A stretch of DNA of 64,000 bases from Schistocephalus solidus (taxonomy: Eukaryota; Platyhelminthes; Cestoda; Diphyllobothriidea; Diphyllobothriidae): positions 18,514-82,513 of the forward strand of contig WEDG01005650.1 in NCBI GenBank assembly GCA_017591395.1, written 5' to 3'. The notes under the pieces are model-generated. The model saw only the letters and a list, made by a program, of their open reading frames with translations, was not told where the DNA came from and did no database searches. Numbering within the stretch: the first letter of the stretch is position 1; each line of letters opens with the position of its first letter. Made by a program: the position numbers and the translations under genes. This document shows positions 56,140-64,000 of this stretch, piece by piece.

Positions 56140-56677
56140 GCCACAACTGACACAAGCTTCATTATATGTACAAAGGTTTCTCAGAAAATGAGTTTCCAGT
56201 TTGCATAAAAATGTTTTACCAGTTTCTGAAAGGACCACCTCATCAGGGAGTCCGTTCCATGCACCAACGACCCTCTGCGAAAAAGCGTTTCGACGGACGT
56301 TCCTGCGGACCAATTTCCTTTGTAGTTTAAAGGAATGATCCCACAAATTTTCCGTTTTAGCCAATTTGAAGAAGTCTGCAAATTCTAGGGCACAATCGTG
56401 GCCTCTGATTATCCGGTTAATAAATAAATAAATAGGCTTGGAGGAAGTCACCGCGTAGTTGCCTGTAATTGAGAGAAAACATATAAAGTTCAACTTGTCT
56501 GGTTTTGTAAGGCAGATGACTAAGATTCTTGACCATCTTCGTAGCCCTCGCCTGTACTTGTTCAAGCTGTAGATAATCATTCTTAACCACGGACGCCAGG
56601 CCTCGACGGCATATTCCAAGTGAGATCGAACAAATGCTCCGTAGGTTTTTCGGAATAGTTCCTTATCAATCTGCACA
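56140..56677 (-). pseudogene. LINE D RT C-terminal fragment (left arm)
   Basis: On the minus strand: RFVQIDKELFRKTYGAFVRS, HLEYAVEAWRPW, then frame changes, RIIRGHDCALEFADFFKLAK and RVVGAWNGLPDEVVLSETGK. This is the last third of the D RT. It begins at residue FVQIDKELF, inside the C-terminal domain, where it abuts the D3 5' UTR (about 56685). It is followed by the D 3' UTR and tail down to 55982. An AATA-rich insertion near 56420-56440 interrupts it. Confidence 0.75.
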
Positions 56678-57462
56678 AACCTTTCGCTTGTTCTGATCCT
56701 GACATTAAAGCTGCAACTGCATGTATGTAATTGCTCTCTGGAATCTTCTGGAATATTCCTTGTGCCAAATTTCCTCACAATATGACATCAAATTGGAATT
56801 TTTTTATCACCTTCGTCAACTTGATAAAAACAGCCTCTACACCAAAAAATACTGTAAACCGCTCAGTGAACCAAAAGTGCAAAACTTCTTGAAGATCTGA
56901 AGTTATCCAAGACCTTTGACCTCTACAAATCGCTGAGTCGTTCCTTAATATTCTTCCTATCATTTATTGTTTTTGAAAGCGGTTTTGAACGAAAAGGCGC
57001 ATTTATTGCTCATTTTGTTTATATTGCGGTGTCGTTGGACTTTCGTTTGAAATTTGCTCGTCTCCAAGCTTTTATTTTTTGGCCAATCATCTGTACCAAA
57101 TGTCAGGAATCAACGAAATAAGTAGTCATTGGATCACATTTTGTCTGTTTATCAGGATCAGCCTATAATTGTTTATATACATTGTCATATTCAGGCGCTC
57201 AAAAATTTATATCGGAATCTTGAAAAATTAGCAACTCAGCTTCATTTGGATCCTACCTACTACGGGCTTCAGAAAACCGTCTCTCGCCAGAAAAGGAGTT
57301 GACATCAGAAAGGAACGGAGAACCACTTGCAAACTCACTTCAAAGGCTGCATCATTCTTTCCTTCGTATTAACATTCGATAGTGAATTTGGTTTAGAAAA
57401 GCACTTCTTATTGTGCTCAGTAAAATATTCGCTTGATAATTTAAGCTGCTCGTTAAAACTTA

Positions 57463-59186
57463 ATGCATCCTCGTAGAGATCTTGCTAGCATGGGAAATGC
57501 AAATGTTCACGACCCAACTACGCGAGAAAATTATTTACCGCGTTTGCCAGGATTTGAAACATCAACCTCTCGATTAGCGACCGATGCTCTTGACCGCTCG
57601 GCCACGCCCGGGAAGCCACAAGACAAACATAGCATATCCTCCAAAAATAACGATCTCTCCTACCTTTGTAAGTCGTTTTCGATTTCATGTGACAAAAACT
57701 TACCAGAAATACTCAAGTCACTCTCAGCAGACAGAGAAGAACCACCAAGCAGCAATATTGAATTAAGCATTGCATTACTGAACCTTACCAAAACTAAGCT
57801 AAGCAATGAAGGGCTGGCACACTGTGATGGATGCCGAGGACTCACAACCAGAATTTTGAGATTAGAAGGAGACCACGATCTCCTATCGGAAATAATAGCA
57901 GTCCTCATCAAACATAACAAAATTAACTCACCGTATCAAGATGCAAATGAGCTGAAAAACATCAGCAAGCTAGATCATTATCATTGCAAGGAAACGGTAG
58001 AGGTCAAAAAGACACAACATTGAGCGATAAAAAAGAGAAAAAGAACGAATTCATTAGCAAAAACCTTTAAGTCAGTTGAAATTCAGATGAACAGAAAGAA
58101 AATAAGCGAGGAGGAAATTATGTCTTGCATTTCCGCAGGTTCGGGAAATCTGGTGCACATAGAATCCAACTGCACAAAAGTAAATCAGCGATCGACGGTC
58201 TCTGAAACTTTAAAAATCTGTAATCGAAAGGTATCTTCAATGCCACGGACGAGTGACAGCAGCTTGCTCTATAAATGTCAATGGAACTACAATAGAGCAG
58301 GGCATGGTAGCCAGCAAAGTAATGGCGGAAAATTGGCCTGCGGCTCATCGACAGACCTGGATGCCACAAACCCAAATTTAGGTTTCCCGGGGGCTTTTCG
58401 AGCAAACGCAGTGTCAGAAGAACTCAAGATATTTGAAAGATCCAGAGACATGCCTGCAAATCAACCAGCATGCTTACCGATGACGACCGATTCGAGCATA
58501 GTATTAAAGAATGTAACCAAGGGCATGATTCAACCTTCCATCACTAACAGAAAGTAGGATGCAGAAACGAGTATTTCCCTGACAGATCATTTTGTCTGGT
58601 AGTTCAGGGAGTCTCAGAGGCTACTGGGGAAACGCCAAAAGAAAGGGTAAAACAGGATCTTCTGACATTTCAAAATTTATTGAATGATACGCAAGAAACT
58701 GGTTTGATAGTTGAAATCAAAAAGATCTTTCGATTGGGGCCTCTCGTTAGAAATGAAACGCACGAGGGTCAACCAATACCGTTAAAAGTTGTCTTGTGGA
58801 GCAAACAGCAGGTAGATCTATTGCTCTCTCGAAAGTCCCGACTACGAAAGAATTATCGTGGAGTTTTCTTTTCAGCCGGATTACTCTCCCACCGATCGAA
58901 TGAAAATAAGGACACTGGTAGCAGAATGGAAAAGACGTCAATAAGAGGGGGATCAAAACATGAAACTTGGAGACAACAAAATCGGCAAAACGGTGCGCTC
59001 GTTTTCATGGGAACATCCGGTGAAATTGACGGCAACCACGCTGGTCAAAAGCCCTACCAAATGCCTATAGATTTGAACCCAGGCAGGAGACTGGATATAT
59101 TTTGTGAAATATCCAGCAATTATCGCCATGTGGAAGAAAAAACCAAAATCTTCAGAATTAGAGGAAACAAAACAGGATTAAAATGA
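57463..59186 (+). pseudogene. LINE D3 ORF1 (divergent RNA-binding chaperone)
   Basis: Three frame-related open pieces. 57463-58023 starts MHPRRDLASMGNANV; residues from LPGFETSTSRLATDALDRSA lie on antisense tRNA-like DNA. It then has LAHCDGCRGLTTRILRLEGD, a Cys-x2-Cys followed by a leucine-rich coiled coil, as in the A and G ORF1 proteins. It stops with TGA (58021-58023). 58087-58557 is a polar linker ending in a TAG. From about 58590 the RRM-like domain appears: CLVVQGVSEATGETPKERVK, VEIKKIFRLGPL, then IPLKVVLWSKQQVDLLLSRK and a C-terminal region to TGA 59184-59186. It is much diverged from A, E and G in sequence but has the same order of parts. Confidence 0.7.
57535..57612 (-). repeat. tRNA-like sequence (Ser/Leu type) antisense to D3 ORF1
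   Basis: Minus strand: GGGCGTGGCCGAGCGGTCAA contains an exact A-box (TGGCCGAGCGG). The central GGTCGCTAATCG resembles a Ser(GCT) anticodon arm and TGTTTCAAATCC is a weaker B-box (GGTTCGAATCC). The type differs from the Gly-like relic in LINE E, so the two were acquired separately. The plus strand of this DNA codes for part of the ORF1 N-terminus. Confidence 0.55.
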
Positions 59187-59457
59187 TGTACACAAATGCG
59201 CAGAGTCTGATGAACAAAATGAGTGAAATCAAACTGGTCATTGAAAATTTACAACCTGACTTCATAATTCTAACTGAAAAATGGTTAAATGACCAAATCG
59301 TAGACACAGAAGGCAGGATAGACGGTTTTAAGCTTATCCCATATGAACGGAAACAGACGTAGGGGTGGTGGAATCGCAATATTCATACGAGAAGGCATCG
59401 GCTTCATTCCGGATGGGCCCTCACCAAAAAGGAACTTGTTTTGGGTTGAAGTGCCGT
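59181..59457 (+). pseudogene. LINE D3 endonuclease, N-terminal part only
   Basis: MMYTNAQSLMNKMSEIKLVI (Asn region), PDFIILTEKWLNDQIVD (ETW present as EKW), then after a one-base shift RRGGGIAIFIREGIGFIPDG and NLFWVEVPSCL. The fold is cut before the GDFN and SDH active-site blocks and continues straight into the RT catalytic box of D. Nuclease function is impossible. Confidence 0.75.
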
Positions 59458-60236
59458 CATGTTTGAAGACGATGTTAAATTGTGGAGGGTCGTCAGATCT
59501 GATGCCGATAGGCACCCACTTCAAGAGAGTCTCAACCATCTTAGCAGCTGGTCTGCTCGTTGTCCCTTACATTTTAACGTTGGGAAGTGTGTGGTCCTAA
59601 GACTCCGTACCAGAAAGAATAGTCAGGAAGATGATTCCTACATACCTTCTCAATGGGCAGCCCCTTACGATTGTTGAGGAACAGAAGCACCTCGGTGTTG
59701 TAATAAAATCTTCACTTAAACTATCTGCACAGTATGTAAAGGCAGCTAAACGCGCTAAACAGGTCTTATTGGCGCTCAGACGTAGATTTGTGCAGATTGA
59801 TAAGAAACTATTCCGAAAAACCTACGGAGCATTTGTTCGATCTCACTTGGAAATTGCCGTTCAGGCCTGGCGTCCGTGGTTTAAGAAGGATTATCTACAG
59901 CTGGAACGAGTGCAGGCGAGGGCTTCGAAGATGGTCAAGAATCTAAGTCATCTGCTTTACGAAGCCAGACTGGTTGAACTTGATTTTTTTCCTCTAAATT
60001 ACAGGCAACTACGCGGTGACCTCATCCAAACTTACCGGATTGTCAGAGGCCGCGAGTGTGCCCTAGAAGTTGCTGACTTCTTCAAATTGGCTGGGACGGA
60101 ACAACTGTGGGATCATCCCTTTAAACTACAAAGGAAATTGGTCCGCACGAACGTCCGTCGTAACGCCTTTTCGCAGAGGGTCGTTGGTGCATGGAATGGA
60201 CTCCCTGATGAGGTGATCCTTTCAGAAATTGTTTAA
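59458..60236 (+). pseudogene. LINE D3 RT C-terminal half (D type)
   Basis: FEDDVKLWRVVRSDADRHPL (FADD with Ala to Glu), a one-base shift at about 59640, LLNGQPLTIVEEQKHLGVVI, RRRFVQIDKKLFRKTYGAFV, QARASKMVKNLSHLLYE, YRQLRGDLIQTYRIVRG and WNGLPDEVILSEIV. It aligns with D2 51848-52640. Only the thumb and C-terminal domain are present, so there is no polymerase. The part from about 59765 on forms the right arm of the inverted repeat. Confidence 0.8.
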
Positions 60237-60474
60237 ACATTTACATAAAAACTGAAAACTCATTTTCGGAGAAACTATTTTACATATAATGAAGCTTGTG
60301 TCAGTTGTGGCAGCTTGGGCCTGGCCCACACATATCAATGACCTTACGTTTTCATTTGTCAGAGTTATTGATATTAACGTTTATTCTTTTGTCATTTTTG
60401 AATGTGAATAGGTTGCTCAAAGGGGAAAGCCAAATTTCCTCAATAAAGTGATTTAAAGTGACTTAAAGCATGCT

Positions 60475-60830
60475 GCACATGCTTCATCCTCGTAATTGAT
60501 ATCCAAAAAACTTGGTGAAATCTTGGCCTGTTTGGCGGGAGTTCAGTTCAAGAAAACATGTCCGGAAATGAAGTCATTCGCGTTATAACTGGTGTTTATT
60601 CTTCCATTGAAATTTAAATCAGCGATTTTGTCGGGCGGCAATAGCTAAGTGGTATCAACGTCATTTCCACACACTGGGGCCCTGGTTCAAACCTAGGTGG
60701 GGCCACGTATTTTGCACGATTCCCGAAGGGTTTATGTTTGACTTCCATGATAAATTGCAAAAATGGTGAAGGGTTTTAAAAAAACGGGTTTAAGGTTTTA
60801 ACGGAAACAACTTTATGAATAAAATGCCAA
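60475..60830 (-). pseudogene. LINE E-type ORF1 N-terminal fragment (right arm)
   Basis: Minus-strand mirror of 55625-55977: the YEDE-region codons near 60480-60495, a PPAKRAK-region with changes near 60530, the polar N-terminus, the tRNA-like block and the end of the 5' UTR down to about 60830. No open frame remains. It ends where LINE G3 starts. Confidence 0.6.
60632..60706 (+). repeat. tRNA-like relic (right arm)
   Basis: Plus strand: GGCGGCAATAGCTAAGTGGT carries an A-box (TAGCTAAGTGG). GGTTCAAACCT is the B-box and CATTTCCACAC lies in the anticodon-loop position. It is antisense to the E-type ORF1 fragment, as in the other copies. The ATTCCCGAAGGGTTTAT stretch that follows occurs after all three copies. 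Confidence 0.6.
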
Positions 60831-60832
60831 TA

Positions 60833-61945
60833 ACTAGTAAAAGTTCTCTTAAACACAGAATAACTTCTCATGATTTTATATTCTGGGGTAGTTTATTCCA
60901 TATGGCAAGGGCGTTTAGTGAAAAGAACTGACAACACCTAACCGTATGATATAATGGAAGAAATAAATAGATATTGCGAAGATTGCTGAGCCCAAAGTGG
61001 TTAAGTTGCCTCACTCTGGTAATTGGATTAAATGTCCGACTATTCAAAAGCTTACACAATAAAAAAGAGTTTTTTCTGTAATCAGCGAAACCATAAAGGA
61101 TCAATGTAAACAAGCCCACAGAATTCTTGAAACGACAGATTACGGTGCTCCGACGATAAAACTCTTTTCTTAAAGAATTGCCGGACCGATTCCATTTTCT
61201 TCCGTTCACTAGCGCGCAGAAGGCTTAATAGAAACACGCAGTATTCCAGGCCATTCATTACGTACATTTTATAAAGGCGGAGACTAAAATCAACAGTTTT
61301 AATATTTTGGAGGGTAAACCCGGTAGTTCTGCGTGCTCTGGAGTCAATCAGGGCGCAGTTATCTGAAAGATTGAGACCATTGGAATATGATATGCTCAGA
61401 AACGTCGCGAGTAATTTACGCCATCCCGGTAGAACGAACCGTTAAATACCGTCATTTTTTCCGTCAAACGCTAAAGCAATCTGGAATAAGCTACCCAGAA
61501 GTATCAAAATTCAGCAAAGTTATCCTTTGTTTACGAGAGTTGTCACTAGTTTTCTACATTCAGGACCCCAAAATGTTTTGTTTCGGACTCCATGAAAGCT
61601 CTCTTCCGTGCTGATGGTGTTCTTGGGCTCTGAATCCTGTGCTGAGGGCAATATGGCTTGCTGAGCAGTTCGTAATCGGCTTATTCCTCAGTCGACAGCG
61701 AGCAGCCGTTCGCCAACATACTGGCTGGTGCAGAATAGTGGATCCATAACACTGGAAGTAGAAGAACTACACCATGCACCGGCGTCAACCATTCCCTGTC
61801 ATGAACATTAATCACTTAATAAGCTGCAGTTTTTTCTCCTGAAAAACACTTAAAAGAACGATCATGCGTTTTTCACTGTCAGCTCGATCCTCTCATGCAT
61901 ATCTCTTTTGACCTAGCCTGTATACTGGCAATAAATAAATAAATT
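60833..61945 (+). mobile_element. LINE G copy G3, 5'-truncated with inverted 5' half
   Basis: The 3' half (61386-61945) is forward: codons equivalent to TVKYRHFF, LGHL-region remains, 3' UTR, hairpin (61914-61931) and AATA tail. The 5' half (60833-61385) is reversed: on the minus strand it reads MYVMNGLEYCVFLLSLLRAS, KKMESVRQFFKKRVLSSEHR, LLNSRTFNPITRVRQLNH and FFSLNALAIWNKLPQNIKS. The two halves overlap by about 100 bases of element sequence (the YRQFFSVNAIAIWNKLP region appears in both). This is the pattern left by twin priming during insertion. Confidence 0.7.
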
Positions 61946-62912
61946 ATCCATAAACATTTGTCCCACACCATGTGCAGGCAACGCGTCTCATAGCTGTGGC
62001 CTCTTAGTTCAACTGTATTTCGTGGTGGAGAACCTCTTTACTTCCTATGATATATTGGGCCGATATAAGGGTCCTCTTGCTGAGCTTGCGGTTTTAATGT
62101 TCATGTGTGTACACGATGGACATTCGCCGTGAGCACGTTAAGGCTTCTGAAAGAGGGCATTAGCATTATTTTGTTGATGTCCTGGACGGTATAGGCACTT
62201 AAAACTCATACCCAGATATTATCTCTTGCCTCTTATCATCCTGTCCTTCAGAGTTCTTAAAGTTCTGCCACAAGGTCAGAGAACTTGTATCCGAGCGTAC
62301 GATGAAAGGCCAGTATTGGAAGAATGGCCGGTATTGTTCCACGAAGTGTATGAGTGATAGTATCTCTCTTCTTGTCATGTATTAATGGCATTCTGCCTTC
62401 GTCCGAGATCGGCTTAGATACTGAATAACGCCCTCTGTACCGTCTATTTTTTTCTGGGAGAGAACGGCCCCTATGGAAGTCAGCAGCGTCAGTATTTAGA
62501 ACAAATTTTGTATCGTCATTGCTAATTTCGGGAAAAACTAAAATTGGGGTGGTACACCAATTATCTTTTAATGCCTGAAGCCTACTCGTAAAGTCAGCAG
62601 TCCACTTAAATTGTATGTCTTTCTGGGTCAAATTGTGAAGCGGACCGGCTTTTTGAGCATAGTCTTTGATAAATCTTCTATAGTAAAAAGCCAGTCATAG
62701 AAAACCATGGACATCATAGGGGTGGGCTGCTCATGGATTTGCCTCGCTTTCTCCTCGTCCGTTTCTAGGCCAGAGACTACATGCCATAAGATCTTGGCAT
62801 GCGGTCTTATAAAAACACACGTAGAGGTCTTGGGGGGATACCAGTCTATGGAGACTGGAAAACATGGCTTGGAAATTGTTAATATGGCTATCGAAAATTT
62901 TATCAAGATTAA
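61946..62912 (-). pseudogene. Ty3/gypsy pol fragment (RT thumb to RNase H)
   Basis: On the minus strand from 62906: an RT thumb piece with KILWHVVSGLETDEEKARQI (FLGHVVS in intact relatives), then MTQKDIQFKWTADFTSRLQA, TPILVFPEISNDDTKFVLN (RNase H start, with Asp), HRGRSLPEKNRRYRG and a decayed RNase H end. It is homologous to 28752-29750. It begins at the same TTATCCATAAACATTTG point as the other copy (28757 and 61948) and is cut at 62912 by the tail of G4. Confidence 0.8.
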
Positions 62913-64000
62913 TTATTTATTTATTTATTTTATTTATTGCCAGTTTACAGGCAAGGTCAAAAGGGATATATACAGTAAGGGGTCCAGCTGACAGTTAAAA
63001 AACTCCTGATCGTTCTTTAAGGTATTTTCAGGAGAAAAAACTGCAGCTTTATGAACAGATTAAAGTTTAGGACAGGGAAGTGTTGACACAGGTGCACAGT
63101 GTAGTACTTCTCCTTTCGGTGTTGTGGATCTGGTCTTCTGTACTAGCAGCAAGTATGCCGGCGAGCGGCTGCTAGCTGTAGACTGAGGAATAACCCGATT
63201 ACGGACTACAGAGCCAGCAATATTGCCTTCAGCATGAAGTCCGGCATAGGATTCAGAGTCCGTGGACGCCATCAGAACGGAAAAAGAGCTTCCAGAGAAT
63301 CAGCACCCAAAAATTCGCGGAAGGTGTCCTGAATGTAGAAAAACTAGTGACAGCTCTCGTAAACAAAGGATAGTTTTGCTGAATTTTAATACTTCTGGGT
63401 AGTTTATTCCAGATTGCTATAGCATTTACCGAAAAAAACTGACGGTATTTAACGGTGTGTGCCAAAGGAAGAAATAAGAATACATCTCTATGATTGGTGC
63501 GCCGACAGTGGTCGAGCTGCCTCAGGGATGAAAGGGGGTTAAAGGTAAAAACCGTTTAAAAGCTTGAACAGTAAAAATAGTCCCTTCTGTAATCTACGAA
63601 GCCACAACGGGTCGAGGCTTGTAAGCTCACAGCGTTGTTGGTAGGACAAGTTTCTGTGCTCTGAAGTAATAACTCTTTTAGTAAAGAAGTGCTGGACTGA
63701 TTCTATCTTCCTCCGTTCACTCTCGTGCAGAAGGCTAAATAGAAACGAGCAGTATTCCAGACTAGGTCTGACATACATTTTTAAAAAGGCTGGTCCTAAT
63801 ATTGAGGGTTTTAAAAATTTCTGAGAATAAACCCAGTGGTTTGGCGTGCTTTAGAGACAATCAGGGCGCAGTGCTCTGACAGATTAAGACTACTAGAATA
63901 TGATATGCCCAGATCCGTTATAAAACCCGGGCACATTTAAGTCATGACCGTCTATGCTTAGATGAGGCTGATGGTTGTCACAACTAACCATAACGGAGCA
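62913..64000 (-). mobile_element. LINE G copy G4, continues past the window
   Basis: Minus-strand G element. It has a tail of TTTA repeats (62913-62936), hairpin (62937-62954), 3' UTR to about 63250, then ORF2 in reverse: HTVKYRQFFSVNAIAIWNKL (63465-63253) and YVRPSLEYCSFLFSLLHESE, HFFTKRVITSEHRNLSYQQR (63778-63539). RT codons equivalent to DNHQPHLSIDGHD reach the window edge. The copy is interrupted by small frame changes. It probably inserted into the gypsy fragment on its left. Confidence 0.8.
63253..64000 (-). pseudogene. LINE G4 ORF2 C-terminal part
   Basis: The C-terminal region of a G-type RT on the minus strand, after the catalytic box. From the window edge inward: the GDNHQPHLSIDGHD region, LGISYSSSLNLSEHCALI-type codons near 63880-63920, MYVRPSLEYCSFLFSLLHES (63778), LTSLDPLWLRRLQKGLFLLF, then NKLPRSIKIQQNYPLFTRAV, stopping near 63253. 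Frames change near 63540 and 63800. The catalytic part lies outside the window. Confidence 0.75.

Larger units (their letters stand above)
55625..56680 (-). repeat. Left arm of ~1.05-kb inverted repeat (D 3' end plus E ORF1 fragment)
   Basis: Reverse-complement of 59765-60830. Both arms contain, from the inside outward, the D RT C-terminal half, the D 3' UTR and tail, the same junction (AAGTGACTTAAAGCATGCT), and a LINE E ORF1/5' UTR fragment with the tRNA-like block. Left arm contents: D coding 56677-56140 (-), D tail to 55982, E fragment 55977-55625. The shared junction is hard to explain by two independent insertions, so an inverted duplication is likely. Confidence 0.65.
56685..60470 (+). 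mobile_element. LINE D3, chimeric or RT-core-deleted element
   Basis: A forward element with a LINE A/E-like 5' UTR (56685-57050), its own divergent ORF1 (57463-59186), the beginning of an endonuclease (59181-59457) and then, with no RT fingers or palm, the D-type RT end from the catalytic box on (59458-60236), D 3' UTR and tail (to 60470). The join at 59457/59458 falls at FADD, close to the same point as the join in D1 (20391). The left part differs clearly from D1, D2 and A. It has no RT of its own. Confidence 0.7.
59765..60830 (+). repeat. Right arm of ~1.05-kb inverted repeat
   Basis: Partner of 55625-56680. It contains the D RT C-terminal third, the D 3' end (tail 60450-60470, AAGTGATTTAAAGTGACTTA), then a LINE E ORF1 fragment in minus orientation (60475-60830) with the tRNA-like block at 60632-60706. 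The arms are separated by about 3.1 kb that is all D3. Confidence 0.65.

Overview
This window is eukaryotic, AT-rich and almost wholly made of nested, decayed retrotransposons. I see no rRNA, no CRISPR, no operon and no convincing intact single-copy host gene. Most of it belongs to non-LTR retrotransposons (LINEs) of the CR1/Jockey-like type. They have two ORFs, an APE-type endonuclease (EN) followed by a reverse transcriptase (RT), no visible RNase H, and 3' ends made of a short hairpin plus tandem-repeat tails. Fragments of a Ty3/gypsy pol gene and one fragment of a MULE-transposase-derived/ZSWIM-like protein are also present. The repeat content fits an invertebrate animal; a LINE-rich flatworm such as a tapeworm is my guess from family resemblance only. 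I name six LINE families for this window: A, B, D, E, F and G. Layout: 1-427 is gypsy pol (-). A full-length but decayed LINE E (+) runs 428-2511 and 7499-10102, split by a full-length LINE B (B1, 2512-7498). A second, reverse E copy (-) is cut into three pieces (10230-11392, 16158-17262, 27709-27950). It was interrupted by LINE G1 (11393-16157), by a 47-bp 'tail only' G insertion (17163-17209), and by LINE F plus the chimeric LINE D1 (17263-27708). D1 is itself split by LINE G2 (22701-27307), which is flanked by an 18-bp target-site duplication. 27951-40281 holds B fragments (-), a gypsy pol piece (28752-30165), and a reverse B copy (30166-31688 plus 36593-40281) split by a forward B copy (B2, 31689-36592). 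40282-40921 is the endonuclease end of a diverged B relative. 40922-42057 is the MULE/ZSWIM fragment. B4 (+) is in three pieces (42058-44283, 49025-49930, 52862-54911), interrupted by the near-intact LINE A (44284-49024) and by LINE D2 (49931-52861). 54912-55624 is unassigned. 55625-60830 is a ~1.05-kb-arm inverted repeat (D 3' end plus an E ORF1 fragment) around the chimeric LINE D3. 60833-61945 is an inverted (twin-priming-like) G copy, 61946-62912 is gypsy pol (-) and 62913-64000 is G (-). How the parts work together: in such elements ORF1 makes an RNA-binding chaperone (here a PAKR basic patch, a YEDExCxGC motif, a coiled coil, an RRM-like domain and a basic C-terminal region). ORF2 nicks the target DNA and reverse transcribes the element RNA from its 3' end. 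Only LINE A (ORF1 44783-46005, ORF2 46008-48873) is close to coding capacity, with one apparent frameshift in each ORF. The rest are dead or depend on help in trans. The most interesting signals are: D-type elements that lack the RT core and share one junction; hairpin-plus-repeat 3' ends across families; antisense tRNA-like sequence that encodes the ORF1 N-terminus in two families; and inactivating lesions shared by separately inserted copies.
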